From assembly GCA_021787615.1 (NCBI GenBank), contig JAJYLP010000003.1:37812-101811 (forward strand): 64,000 nucleotides of DNA, written 5' to 3'. Shown here in pieces: positions 16,613 to 24,902 of the stretch. The notes beneath the pieces were generated by a model. It saw nothing but the letters and a program-made list of their open reading frames with translations, searched no databases and was not told the origin of the DNA. Numbering within the stretch: position 1 is the first letter of the stretch; every line of letters starts with the position of its first letter. Position numbers and translations under genes: made by a program. Source of the DNA: Pseudomonadota bacterium. GTDB lineage: Bacteria; Pseudomonadota; Gammaproteobacteria; Steroidobacterales; Steroidobacteraceae.

Positions 16613-17817
16613 GCCGGCTCCCCAGGCGAGTCGAGCCCGAAGCGGCGCAGGATCTCGTCGGTGTCGCGGCCGAGCGGCGGGGCGCCGCGCGAGGCGCCGA
16701 GCACCGTCCCGTCGATGCGGATCGGGCAGCGCGTCGTGCGCAGCCTGCCGTGATCGCCGTCGCGGATCTCCTGCGTCAGCGCAAGCGCCGCAAAACCCTC
16801 GTGCTCGAGCAGCTCGGGCCAGGTGAGCACCTCGGCGCACCACACGTCGGCCGGCTCGAGGATCGCCAGCCAGTGCGCGGTCGGCTGGGCGGCGAGGTGC
16901 GCCGCGAGTGCGGTCTTGATCCGGGCCCGCTCGGTGAACCAGCGATCCGGATCGGTGTAGGCCCGCAGCGGCTCGCAGCCGATGAGCGCCCCGAGCCGGT
17001 CGATCGGGGCCATGGCGACCGCGAGATAGCCGTCGGCGGTCTGATAGATGCCGTACGGCGCGCCGAGGTACACGCTGGCGTTGTTGACTGCATCGCGGGC
17101 CGGCTGCTCGCCCTCGCCGTTGAGAAACGCGGTGAACTGCTCGAACTGCATGTCGATGGCGGATTCGAACAGGCTCACGTCCACCCGTCCGCCCTTTCCG
17201 GTGCGCCCGCGCCGCACCAGCAGCGCGAGCACCCCCTGGCACAGGTGCGCGCCGGCCATCAGGTCGGCGATGGACACGCCCATGGGCACCGGCCCTTGGG
17301 CGGCATCGCCCGAGAGCCAGGCCAGTCCCGAGATGGCCTGAACGAGCAGGTCCTGCCCCGGCTTCGTGCGCCAGGGCCCTTCGGTACCGTAGCCGGTGAT
17401 AGCCGCGTAGATCAGGCTCGGGTTCAGGGCCGCCACCGTGGCGTAGCCGAGGCCGAGGCGGTCCATGACGCCTGGGCGGAAATTGTGCACCATCACGTCG
17501 GCGCGCCGGATCAGCGCCTTGACCCGCGCCAGATCGGTGGGATTCTTCAGATCCGCGGCGAAGCTTGCCTTATTGCGGTTGATGGTATGAAAGAGCGCGC
17601 TGTCCCCGCCGAAAGACTGATCGGCGAGATAGAGACGGCGGGACAGATCTCCCCCCTGTGGACGCTCCACCTTGATGACCTCGGCACCGAGATCCGCCAG
17701 CCGCAGGCAACAGGAAGGCCCGGCTAGAAACTGGCTGAAATCCAGTACCAGCACCCCCTCCAGCGGTCGCTCCGCGGTCGTCCCCGGCGCGTCGCGGTCC
17801 GCGTGCGCTGTCTTCAA
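16609..17817 (-). CDS. CaiB/BaiF family (class III) CoA-transferase
   Basis: A 402-residue cytoplasmic CoA-transferase. [39 protein letters not shown] (key part [18 protein letters not shown]) opens the fold, [14 protein letters not shown] and [18 protein letters not shown] follow, and [10 protein letters not shown] carries the conserved catalytic Asp near residue 185. It would move CoA from a donor thioester to a carboxylic acid. It is the first gene of the leftward set and lies directly beside the divergent operator. CoA activation is unusual in a sugar-import operon; the acid substrate is unknown. Confidence 0.9.
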   Translation of the reverse strand: MKTAHADRDAPGTTAERPLEGVLVLDFSQFLAGPSCCLRLADLGAEVIKVERPQGGDLSRRLYLADQSFGGDSALFHTINRNKASFAADLKNPTDLARVKALIRRADVMVHNFRPGVMDRLGLGYATVAALNPSLIYAAITGYGTEGPWRTKPGQDLLVQAISGLAWLSGDAAQGPVPMGVSIADLMAGAHLCQGVLALLVRRGRTGKGGRVDVSLFESAIDMQFEQFTAFLNGEGEQPARDAVNNASVYLGAPYGIYQTADGYLAVAMAPIDRLGALIGCEPLRAYTDPDRWFTERARIKTALAAHLAAQPTAHWLAILEPADVWCAEVLTWPELLEHEGFAALALTQEIRDGDHGRLRTTRCPIRIDGTVLGASRGAPPLGRDTDEILRRFGLDSPGEPA

Positions 17818-17858
17818 CCGAACTCCTCGCGTATAGTTTGCAGATAAATGCTATGTTC

Positions 17859-17877
17859 GTTGACAAACGGTGTCAAC
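17859..17877. promoter_or_regulatory. Inverted-repeat operator in the divergent intergenic region
   Basis: GTTGACA-AACGG-TGTCAAC is a perfect 7-base inverted repeat with a 5-base spacer, midway between the divergent CaiB and solute-binding-like genes (17818-17915). For leftward transcription the TTGACA box is followed after 17 bases by TAGCAT, so the palindrome would overlap the -35 region of a leftward promoter. This placement suits a repressor site controlling both operons. AT-rich sequence (gtatagtttgcagataaatg) fills the rest. Confidence 0.6.
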
Positions 17878-17915
17878 TCGACGGCGGGACGCCGGACGGA
17901 CGAGGGGGATGGGCG

Positions 17916-19052
17916 ATGCGCAAAGACCGCGCGATCCTGCTGCGGGGCATGACCTGGGATCACCCGCGCGGCTACGGGCCGCTCGCGGCCTGCTCGGCCG
18001 CCTGGCTCGGGCGCACCGGGGCGCGGATCGAGTGGGAGCGGCGCTCGCTGCAGGATTTCGAGTCCTTTCCGGTGGCCGAGCTGGCCGCCCGCTACGACCT
18101 GATCGTCATCGACCACCCGCACGTCGGGCAGGTGACGCGCGAGGGCTGCCTGATACCGCTCGATGCGGTCCTCGATGCGGACGATCCGGCGCCCGCGGCG
18201 GTCGGGGCTTCGCTCTCAAGCTACCGCTGGGAGGGTCTGCTCTGGGCGCTGCCCATCGACGCGGCGGCACAGGTTCAGGCGTGGCGGCCGGACCGTCTGA
18301 GCGCCCCGCCCGCCGACTGGCCGGCTGTGCTCGAGCTGGCGGCGGCCGGCGCGGTACAGTGTCCGCTGCGTCCGCCGCACAATCTGATGGCGCTGTTCAC
18401 GCTGTGCGGACTGGCCGGACATCCGGCCCGAGCGAGCGGCGGGGAGCTGTTCGAGCCGGCGGCGGGGCGTGAGGCCTATGAACGTCTGCGGGAGCTCGTC
18501 GCGCGAGTCGATCCGTTGTGCGCTGAACAGGACCCGATCGCGGTGCTGGAGGGGATAGCGGCGCCGGACTCGGCCACCGCCTGCGTGCCCCTCGTTTATG
18601 GTTATGTCAGTTATTCCAGGCGCGGCGCCCCAGGGGCGCGCATCGCATTCGCGGATCTCGCGCCGCTCGCGCGCGGCGGCTCGTGCGCCGGCTCGGCGCT
18701 CGGCGGTACCGGCATCGCCGTCTCGGCGCGTTCCGCCGAGCGCACCGCCGCGATCGCCTTCGCCCGCTGGGTCGCAGGCCGCGAGGCGCAGTGCGGGCCG
18801 TATCTGGCCGGCGGCGGCCAGCCGGCGCACCGCGCCGCCTGGGACGATCCGGCCGCCAATGACGAGTCGCTCGGCTTCTACCGCAACACGCGCGCGACGC
18901 TCGAGGGCGCCTGGGTGCGCCCGCGTCACGTCGGCTACATGAGCTTCCAGGAAACCGCCGCGCGGCGCCTGCAGGCGGCGCTCGGCGCGCGGGAACCGGC
19001 CGCCGCAGTGATCACGGCGCTCAATCGACTGTATCTCGAGGCATCACCATGA
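17916..19052 (+). CDS. Second solute-binding-like protein without signal peptide
   Basis: A 378-residue protein that resembles family-1 sugar-binding proteins: an N-terminal lobe RAILLRGMTWDHPRGYGPL, the hinge-like DLIVIDHPHVGQV, and the C-terminal SAERTAAIAFARWVAGREAQ and NRLYLEASP. I chose the ATG at 17916 because GAGGGGG lies upstream; an earlier in-frame ATG at 17838 would place the operator inside the gene. There is no export signal. The gene is first in the rightward operon and overlaps the GH127 start by four bases. Like the protein at 10578-11768 it has no dedicated permease nearby. Its function is unknown. Confidence 0.7.
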   Translation: MRKDRAILLRGMTWDHPRGYGPLAACSAAWLGRTGARIEWERRSLQDFESFPVAELAARYDLIVIDHPHVGQVTREGCLIPLDAVLDADDPAPAAVGASLSSYRWEGLLWALPIDAAAQVQAWRPDRLSAPPADWPAVLELAAAGAVQCPLRPPHNLMALFTLCGLAGHPARASGGELFEPAAGREAYERLRELVARVDPLCAEQDPIAVLEGIAAPDSATACVPLVYGYVSYSRRGAPGARIAFADLAPLARGGSCAGSALGGTGIAVSARSAERTAAIAFARWVAGREAQCGPYLAGGGQPAHRAAWDDPAANDESLGFYRNTRATLEGAWVRPRHVGYMSFQETAARRLQAALGAREPAAAVITALNRLYLEASP

Positions 19053-20884
19053 ACCGACCCACCTCACGCCGCGCGTTTCTCCAATCGGCCGCGACGGCCG
19101 CCGGACTCGGGGTCATCGGCGGCCGCGCTCGGTGGGCCCGCGCGCGCGCGCTGACGGCGCGCGATGCAGCACAGGGCTCGGCCGTCGAGCGTCTGCGTGA
19201 GTTCGACTACGGCGATGTCGCCCTCACCGGCGGACCGCTGAGAGCGCAGTACGACTTCATTCACGCGCATTACCTCGCGCTCGACAACGAGCGGCTGCTG
19301 CAGGTGTACCGCGAGCACGCCGGCCTGCCCGCGCCCGGCATCGACATGGGCGGATGGTACGGCGCCGGGGGCTTCATTCCGGGCCACTCTTTCGGTCAGT
19401 ACGTCTCGGGCATTGCGCGCATCGGGCGCTGCACCGGCGACGAGGCGTGCCGCACGAAAGTGCACGAGCTGATACGCGGCTTCGGCAAGGCGCTCGATGC
19501 CAACCCGGTTCCCTACGCCGGCGAGGGCGCCTGGAAGATGTGGCCGGCCTACGTGCTCGACAAGCACATGATCGGGCTGATCGATGCCTACCGGCTGAGC
19601 GGCATGCAGCCGGCGCGCGGGCTGATCCCGCGGGTAATCCGCGGCGCGCTGCCGTTCATCTCGCCGGTCAGCCGCGATCGGATCGGCGTGAAGACCCCTC
19701 CCTACGACGAAACCTACATCGTCTCGGAGAACCTGTTCACCGCGGCGCACCTGACCGGGGAGCGCAGCGTGCGCGATCTGGCGGTGAAATACCTGCTCGA
19801 CAAACCGTATTTCGACCCGCTGGCACGCGGCGAGAACGTGCTCGCCGGCCGCCAGGCCTACAGTCATGTGATGGCGCTGAGTTCGGCGGCCAAAGCCTAT
19901 ATCGAGCTCGGCGAACCGCGCTACCGCGAGGCGATCGTCAACGGCTGGAGGTTCCTCGACGAACAGAGCTACGCCACCGGCGGCTGGGGGCCGAACGAGC
20001 TGCTGATCGCGCCCGGGACCGGCGCGCTCTACTCGAGCCTGACCCACAGCGCAGATCACTTCGAGACGCCGTGCGGGACGTATGCGACCATGAAGCTTGC
20101 CCGCTATCTGCTGCGCTTCACGGGCGATGCGCGCTACGGCGACGGGCTCGAGCGCATCATGTGGAACGGGCTGCTCGCGGTCCGCCCGCCGGACTCCAAC
20201 GGCAACTCGCCGTATTATTCGAGCTACAACCCGGACGCGCAGAAAGTCTTTTATCCGCAGAAGTGGCCATGCTGCTCCGGCACGCTGGTCCAGGGCGTAG
20301 CCGACTACGTGCGCAACGTCTATTTTCATGCGCCCGGCTCGCTCTACGTGAATCTGTTTACGCCCTCGCGGGTCCGCTGGCGCAGCGGCGGACGGGCGGT
20401 GACCCTCACACAACACACCGATTACCCGGCTGGCGAATCGGTAACACTGCAGGTCGCGACCGCCGCGCCGGCGGCGTTCGCACTCATGATCCGCGTTCCC
20501 GGCTGGCTCGCCGCCGAGCCCGAGATCCGCGTCAACGGCCGGCGCGTGTCCGGGGCAGCCGCGCCGGGCACGTTCGCCGCGCTCAGGCGCACCTGGCGCG
20601 ACGGTGACCGGGTGGAGCTGCGCCTGCCGCAGGCGCTGCGCACGCAGCCCGTTGACCGCTCCCATCCCGACACCGTCGCCCTGCTGCGCGGGCCGCTCGT
20701 CTACAGCGCACTCAACTTCACCGGCCCCGGCACACCCGTGCCGCGGCTCGATGTGGCCGGGATCACGCCGGTGGCAGGCTTGGCCGAGACCTACCGGCAG
20801 ATGGACCGCGGACAGCAGATCCTCTTCGTGCCGTTCTACAAGGTTCTCAACGAGTCCTACAATGTCTACTTCCAGAGGGCCTGA
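19049..20884 (+). CDS. Tat-exported GH127-type (DUF1680) glycoside hydrolase
   Basis: A 611-residue enzyme of the beta-L-arabinofuranosidase (GH127 and relatives) family. It begins with a twin-arginine signal (SRRAFLQSAATAAGLGVIGG). The (alpha/alpha)6 barrel includes GWYGAGGFIPGHSFGQYVSG, HFETPCGTYATMKLARYLL (near residue 340, a Glu followed by Cys) and KWPCCSGTLVQGVADYV (near residue 410), which hold the candidate Glu and Cys catalytic residues of the family. The C-terminal third is beta-rich. It is translationally coupled to the gene before it, and the next gene begins within its last codons. It probably releases a furanose or related sugar in the periplasm to feed the importer; the actual sugar may not be arabinose. 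Confidence 0.83.
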   Translation: MNRPTSRRAFLQSAATAAGLGVIGGRARWARARALTARDAAQGSAVERLREFDYGDVALTGGPLRAQYDFIHAHYLALDNERLLQVYREHAGLPAPGIDMGGWYGAGGFIPGHSFGQYVSGIARIGRCTGDEACRTKVHELIRGFGKALDANPVPYAGEGAWKMWPAYVLDKHMIGLIDAYRLSGMQPARGLIPRVIRGALPFISPVSRDRIGVKTPPYDETYIVSENLFTAAHLTGERSVRDLAVKYLLDKPYFDPLARGENVLAGRQAYSHVMALSSAAKAYIELGEPRYREAIVNGWRFLDEQSYATGGWGPNELLIAPGTGALYSSLTHSADHFETPCGTYATMKLARYLLRFTGDARYGDGLERIMWNGLLAVRPPDSNGNSPYYSSYNPDAQKVFYPQKWPCCSGTLVQGVADYVRNVYFHAPGSLYVNLFTPSRVRWRSGGRAVTLTQHTDYPAGESVTLQVATAAPAAFALMIRVPGWLAAEPEIRVNGRRVSGAAAPGTFAALRRTWRDGDRVELRLPQALRTQPVDRSHPDTVALLRGPLVYSALNFTGPGTPVPRLDVAGITPVAGLAETYRQMDRGQQILFVPFYKVLNESYNVYFQRA

Positions 20885-22148
20885 GGGCGCGCGCGTCACC
20901 GCGCGCTACTGGATCGAGACCGCCCGCCCGCTGGAGGAGGCCGCCGCCACGATGGCCGGTGAGCAGTCGACCGGCACGTTCGTGCGGGTCGCGGGAGAGA
21001 CCGATGCGCTGCGCGAGCGCTTCGCCGCCCGCATCGAGGCGCTGACGCCCATTGGCGAGACCAACGCGCCGTCGCTTCCCGGGGCCTGGCGGCCGAGCGG
21101 CGGGTCGGCCGTGTGGCACACCGCGCAGGTCACGCTGTCCTGGCCGCTGCACAACTTCGGACCGTCGCTGCCGAACCTGCTCGCCACCGTCGCGGGGAAT
21201 CTGTGGGAGCTGAAGGCGTTCTCGGGAATGCGGCTGCTCGATCTTACGCTGCCGGCTGAGTTTCTCTCGGTGTACCCGGGTCCGCAGTTCGGCGTAGCCG
21301 GCACACGCGCCGTGAGCGGCGTGCGCGGCCGGCCGCTCATCGGCACGATCATCAAGCCGAGCGTCGGTCTCTCGCCGGATGCCACTGCCGCGCGGGTCGC
21401 CGAGCTCGCCGCCGCCGGCGTGGACTTCATCAAGGACGACGAGCTGCAAGCGGACGGCCCTCACTGCCCGTTCGAGGCGCGCTTCAGCGCAGTGATGCGC
21501 GTGCTGCGCGAGCACGCAGAGCGCACCGGGCAGCGGGTCCTCTATGCGGTCAACATCACCGGCGAGATCGATCAGATGCTGCGCCGCCACGAGCGTGTCG
21601 TGTCCGAGGGCGGCAACTGCGTCATGGTGAGCCTCAACAGCATCGGCCTGCCGGCGCTCACGGCGCTGCGCGCGCACTGTCAGGTGCCGATCCACGGGCA
21701 CCGCAACGGCTGGGGCCTGCTCGGGCGCTCGCCGGCAATCGGCGTGAGCTTCCCGGCCTGGCAGAAGCTGTGGCGGCTCGCAGGCATCGACCACGTGCAC
21801 GTCAACGGGCTCGACAACAAATTCTGCGAGAGCAACGAGTCGGTCATCGCCTCCGCGCGCGAGTGTCGCACGCCGATGTTTCCGCCGCCGGCGCGCGGTT
21901 GCGAAATCATGCCGGTGTTCTCCTCCGGTCAGACGGCGCTGCAGGTGCCGGGCACGTGGCAGGCGCTCGGCACGGTGGATCTCATTCACGCCTGCGGCGG
22001 CGGGATCATCGGCCATCCCGGCGGCGCGGTCGCCGGCGTGCGCAGCCTGCGTCAGGCGTGGGAAGCGGCCGTCGCGGACATCCCGCTCGGCGAATATGCG
22101 CGCGAGCACCGGGAGCTCGCCGAGGCGATCGCGACCTTCGCCCGCTGA
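20862..22148 (+). CDS. RuBisCO-like protein with intact active-site residues
   Basis: A 428-residue homologue of the RuBisCO large subunit. Key positions are retained: GEQSTGTF (Glu 34, Thr 38), GNLWELK (Asn 113), GTIIKPSVGLSP (Lys 165), FIKDDE (Lys 191, Asp 193, Glu 194, the carbamate/metal triad), HGHRNGWG, HVNGLDNKFCE (Lys 320, loop-6 lysine), FSSGQTA and HACGGGIIGHPGG for phosphate binding. The changed loop 6 and the overall sequence indicate a RuBisCO-like enzyme and not a carboxylase for CO2 fixation. Known relatives beside DUF1537 kinases decarboxylate or transcarboxylate 3-oxo-isoapionate 4-phosphate. The ATG at 20862 overlaps the GH127 gene by 23 bases. A phosphorylated 3-oxo sugar acid is the expected substrate; its identity is inference. 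Confidence 0.9.
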   Translation: MSTSRGPEGARVTARYWIETARPLEEAAATMAGEQSTGTFVRVAGETDALRERFAARIEALTPIGETNAPSLPGAWRPSGGSAVWHTAQVTLSWPLHNFGPSLPNLLATVAGNLWELKAFSGMRLLDLTLPAEFLSVYPGPQFGVAGTRAVSGVRGRPLIGTIIKPSVGLSPDATAARVAELAAAGVDFIKDDELQADGPHCPFEARFSAVMRVLREHAERTGQRVLYAVNITGEIDQMLRRHERVVSEGGNCVMVSLNSIGLPALTALRAHCQVPIHGHRNGWGLLGRSPAIGVSFPAWQKLWRLAGIDHVHVNGLDNKFCESNESVIASARECRTPMFPPPARGCEIMPVFSSGQTALQVPGTWQALGTVDLIHACGGGIIGHPGGAVAGVRSLRQAWEAAVADIPLGEYAREHRELAEAIATFAR

Positions 22149-22158
22149 GGGAGGCATC

Positions 22159-23472
22159 ATGTCCGGTCGTCTGTATGCGTATTACGGCGACGACTTCACC
22201 GGCTCGACCGACGTGCTCGAGGTGTTGGCGTCGGCCGGCGTGCGCAGCGTGCTGTTCATCGGGCCGCCGAGCGGGACACGCGAGCGGGGTTTTTCGGATT
22301 GTCAGGCCTTCGGTATCGCGGGCGACAGCCGCAGCCGCACCCCGCAGTGGATGAGCGAGCATCTGCCGGCGCTGTTTGCGCGGCTGGGCGAATTCGGCGC
22401 GCCGATCACACACTACAAGACCTGCTCCACTTTCGACAGTTCGCCCTGGATCGGCTCGATCGGTCGCGCGCTCGAAATCGGCCGCGACACGCTGGCCGGG
22501 CCTGTCATTCCGATCGTGGTCGCCGCGCCGCACCTCGGGCGCTACGTGGCCTTCGGCAACCTGTTCGCGGCCGCCGCCGGCGTCGTGTACCGCATCGACC
22601 GCCATCCGAGCATGCGCGCCCACCCGGTAACGCCCATGCACGAGGCGGATCTGCGCCGCCACCTGGCCGCGCAGACCTCCATGCGCATCGGATTGATCGA
22701 GCTACCGTCGCTGGCGCGGAACACGGCCGCCGAGGCGCTGGCCGGCGGCATGGCCGCGGGCGAGGCGGCCGTGCTGTTCGATGGGGTCAGCGAGGCGGAC
22801 CTGGCGCAGACCGGGCGGGTGCTGTGGCGCGCCGCCGAGCGCCACGCGCTGTTTTGTGCCGGCAGCTCCGGTCTGCCGTACGCTCTGCTCACGCCGTGGC
22901 GTGAAGCCGGGCTGATACCAGCGCGCCTCGATCCGCCGCCGCGCGCCCGGCCCGTGGACACGCTGCTGGTCATGAGCGGCAGCTGCTCCCCGGTGACCGA
23001 GCGGCAGATTCAAGCGGCGCTGCGCGCCGGCTATCATGGCATGACGCTCGATCCCAAAGTGCTTCTCAGCGAAGCGCGCGGTCCCGAAGCAGCCGGACAA
23101 TTGGTGCGGCAGACGGTCTCCAATCTGCGCGAGGGCCGCAGCACCGTCGTCTACAGCACTCTCGGACCTCTGGGCGCGGGCGCGGGCGCCGCAGGCGAGG
23201 CGCTCGGAAAGTGTATGGGCGATGTGCTCTTGCGCATCCTCGCCGAAGCGCCCGTGCCGCGCGTGCTGCTCGCCGGCGGCGACACCTCGAGCCACGCCGT
23301 GTCCCGGCTGGGTCTATACGCCCTCACTTGGCTGGCGAGCCTCGAGCCGGGCGCGCCGCTGTGCCGTGCTCACGCCGACACGCGGACCGGCCTAGATGGC
23401 TTGGAGCTGGTGCTCAAGGGCGGTCAAGTGGGGAGCGAGGCGTTCATCGAACGTGCACGGGTCGGGCGCTAG
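22159..23472 (+). CDS. DUF1537 (four-carbon acid-sugar kinase family) kinase
   Basis: A 437-residue kinase of the OtnK/OiaK family. The N-terminal sugar-binding domain opens with YAYYGDDFTGSTDVLEVL and contains HYKTCSTFDSSPWIGSIGRA; the C-terminal nucleotide-binding domain has VMSGSCSPVTERQI and LLAGGDTSSHAVSRLGLYALTW (key part LAGGDTSSHAV). These proteins phosphorylate tetronates or 3-oxo acid sugars with ATP. The start at 22159 has GGGAGG five bases upstream and lies 10 bases after the RuBisCO-like gene, so the two products probably act in sequence: phosphorylation, then decarboxylation or carbon-carbon cleavage. It is the last gene of the rightward operon. Confidence 0.9.
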   Translation: MSGRLYAYYGDDFTGSTDVLEVLASAGVRSVLFIGPPSGTRERGFSDCQAFGIAGDSRSRTPQWMSEHLPALFARLGEFGAPITHYKTCSTFDSSPWIGSIGRALEIGRDTLAGPVIPIVVAAPHLGRYVAFGNLFAAAAGVVYRIDRHPSMRAHPVTPMHEADLRRHLAAQTSMRIGLIELPSLARNTAAEALAGGMAAGEAAVLFDGVSEADLAQTGRVLWRAAERHALFCAGSSGLPYALLTPWREAGLIPARLDPPPRARPVDTLLVMSGSCSPVTERQIQAALRAGYHGMTLDPKVLLSEARGPEAAGQLVRQTVSNLREGRSTVVYSTLGPLGAGAGAAGEALGKCMGDVLLRILAEAPVPRVLLAGGDTSSHAVSRLGLYALTWLASLEPGAPLCRAHADTRTGLDGLELVLKGGQVGSEAFIERARVGR

Positions 23473-23808
23473 CCAGGCAGCGTGGAGCCGCTCGAGGCTC
23501 GCCTGACTCCCCCGTCGCCGACCTGACGCCAATGCCGGCGGCCCTCGAGGTGTGCCCGCCGACCCGCAACACCTGGTGCTGCCGCCAGGGCGGGTGACAG
23601 AGGTCCCACCGCTCGACCAAGCAGAGACCCCCTGGGCAATTCAAGGCGGTGCCGCCGGGTCACAGCGCCATTTCTGGCGCAAGAGGGAACACAGCACGCG
23701 TTCTCGGACCCGCCGGCTGGGCGACAGTGTCCGCGCCCCGGCTTCGCCCGCGGCGCCTTCCGACTCATGCGCCGCAATTTCCCGAGCGCTCGGGTTTTTG
23801 CTGTGATC
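23473..23808. other. Intergenic region, nothing recognisable
   Basis: About 340 bases between the kinase gene and the DUF4160 gene. I see no gene, no strong terminator with a T-run and no clear repeat. A CGAGCGCTCGGG palindrome near 23783-23794 followed by TTTTT is the only terminator-like element and could end rightward transcription. Confidence 0.4.
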
Positions 23809-24135
23809 ATGCCGACCGTGCTGAGACTCGACGTCCTGCGGCTCGTCATCTACCCAAACGATCACCGGCCCGAGCACCTTCACGTGATCGGGCCCGACTG
23901 CGAGGCGGTGATCGAGCTGCATTGTCCCGATGGCCCGCCGGCTCCGCGGGAATCGACCGGGTTCACGGCACACCAACTTCCCCGTCTGACCGGTGACCTC
24001 GGCCCGGCGCTGAGGGCCCTTTGCACGGCCTGGAGGACGATTCATGACACTGAGCGATGCCGACATTCTCGGGGCCGGGAAGCGCCTGCGTGGGCGCCTG
24101 CGGACAGAGCTCCACGCCACCGGTGCCCGCTATAA
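23809..24135 (+). CDS. DUF4160 protein, C-terminus probably damaged
   Basis: The first 80 residues fit the small DUF4160 family: MPTVLRLDVLRLVIYPNDH, then HLHVIGPDCEAVIEL and LPRLTGDLGPALRALCTAWRTIHD, with the RPEHLHV histidine motif. Proteins of this family are usually about 80 residues and are encoded just before a DUF2442 protein, a pair sometimes discussed as toxin-antitoxin-like. Here the frame runs on for about 28 low-complexity residues into the next gene, which suggests that the original stop was lost. The ribosome-binding site is weak. Probably non-functional, or at least degenerating. Confidence 0.65.
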   Translation: MPTVLRLDVLRLVIYPNDHRPEHLHVIGPDCEAVIELHCPDGPPAPRESTGFTAHQLPRLTGDLGPALRALCTAWRTIHDTERCRHSRGREAPAWAPADRAPRHRCPL

Positions 24136-24172
24136 TCGGCGCGCCGGGAAAGTCATCGCGAGCCGAAGGTGA
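24044..24172 (+). pseudogene. N-terminal fragment of a DUF2442 gene
   Basis: A 42-codon fragment (MTLSDADILGAGKRLRGRL, then ELHATGARYNRRAGKVIASRR) that matches the start of DUF2442 proteins, which commonly read MTLTDADID...SARYDRRTGRVVVDL. It stops abruptly just where the family's beta-strand core should follow. The rest of the gene reappears at about 25554-25826. It overlaps the DUF4160 frame, the normal arrangement for this pair. Confidence 0.65.
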
Positions 24173-24439
24173 CAGCGCGGATGAGACGGCCCAATACGCT
24201 CGTCAACACGGCGAGCGCCGCGGGCATGCGCAGTCGAGATGCGACTGCACAAGGCGGCGTGATCCACAGGGATCCTGGCAACAGCTGAGCGTCAGGCCGC
24301 CGAATCCGTAGGGGTGCATGGAATCTCTCGGAATCCAATGAATATGAGGGATTCGCCTTCGGGCTCCATCGTCTCAAAACTTTGAGACTCCGGGAAACCT
24401 GGGGGGAGTTCAATGCACCGACACGCCTTCGCGTAGAGA
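24173..24439. other. Intervening DNA with one perfect hairpin
   Basis: No gene is seen. GTCTCAAA-AC-TTTGAGAC (24371-24388) is a perfect 8-base inverted repeat with a 2-base loop, about 50 bases beyond the lipoprotein stop. It has no T-run, so a terminator role is uncertain. The composition is lower in GC than the flanks, which fits inserted DNA. Confidence 0.4.
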
Positions 24440-24757
24440 CTATTTTGTTCCAAGGCTCCTCGCGGGTGGGCACCGGTAGGCGATCCCATCAATTGGTTCG
24501 CTCGCGAGAACACTGACAGTGATCAAACCGGCGTTCCCGTCGTACCCCACGACGCGATTGCGGAAATTAAATGCCGCATAAGTGCCCTGCTGGCTTGGCG
24601 GCAAGTTGATATTACCCACTGGAGTACAGCCAGCCACTTCCGCCGGATTGCGGGTCAGTCGGACATTATTGGCCCCAGGGGCGGGAACCATTGTTGCGCA
24701 GCTTGCCATCGCAATACAGCAACAAATTGTGATGACCCCACCAAGAAGACGCTGCAT
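24440..24757 (-). CDS. Small putative outer-membrane lipoprotein
   Basis: A 105-residue protein with a lipoprotein signal (MQRLLGGVITICCCIAMASC) whose lipobox MASC places the lipidated Cys at residue 20. The mature part, NNVRLTRNPAEVAGCTPVGNI, resembles DUF4156-type lipoproteins, in which a Cys follows a VRLT...DVAGC pattern. GGAGG sits four bases before the ATG. It lies inside the DNA that splits the DUF2442 gene, so it may be cargo of that insertion. Function unknown; envelope association is inferred from the lipobox. Confidence 0.7.
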   Translation of the reverse strand: MQRLLGGVITICCCIAMASCATMVPAPGANNVRLTRNPAEVAGCTPVGNINLPPSQQGTYAAFNFRNRVVGYDGNAGLITVSVLASEPIDGIAYRCPPARSLGTK

Positions 24758-24902
24758 ACGGCCTCCATAAGTTCCTTGCCATGATCGGGAGCGTTCCGCT
24801 TGGAAGAATATGACGCGAGGAAGTTCGTGTCGAGCAGTCTATTCGGCAGCGTAGAGGTCGGAACGATCGCGGTGCGGACGCTCAATGCTGAGCACCCATA
24901 TC

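Noticed and set aside
16160-17817. CaiB-MaoC pair considered as an itaconate degradation operon
   Set aside because: The citramalyl-CoA lyase gene of that route is absent and the pair sits in a sugar importer operon, so the specific assignment is not supported.
19064-20899. 611-codon leftward open frame opposite the GH127-type gene
   Set aside because: Antisense shadow of a well-supported glycosidase; no start signal and no domains.
20862-22148. RuBisCO-like gene considered as a true carbon-fixing RuBisCO
   Set aside because: No small subunit, phosphoribulokinase or other Calvin-cycle gene is present, loop 6 and the surroundings differ, and the operon context is sugar catabolism.
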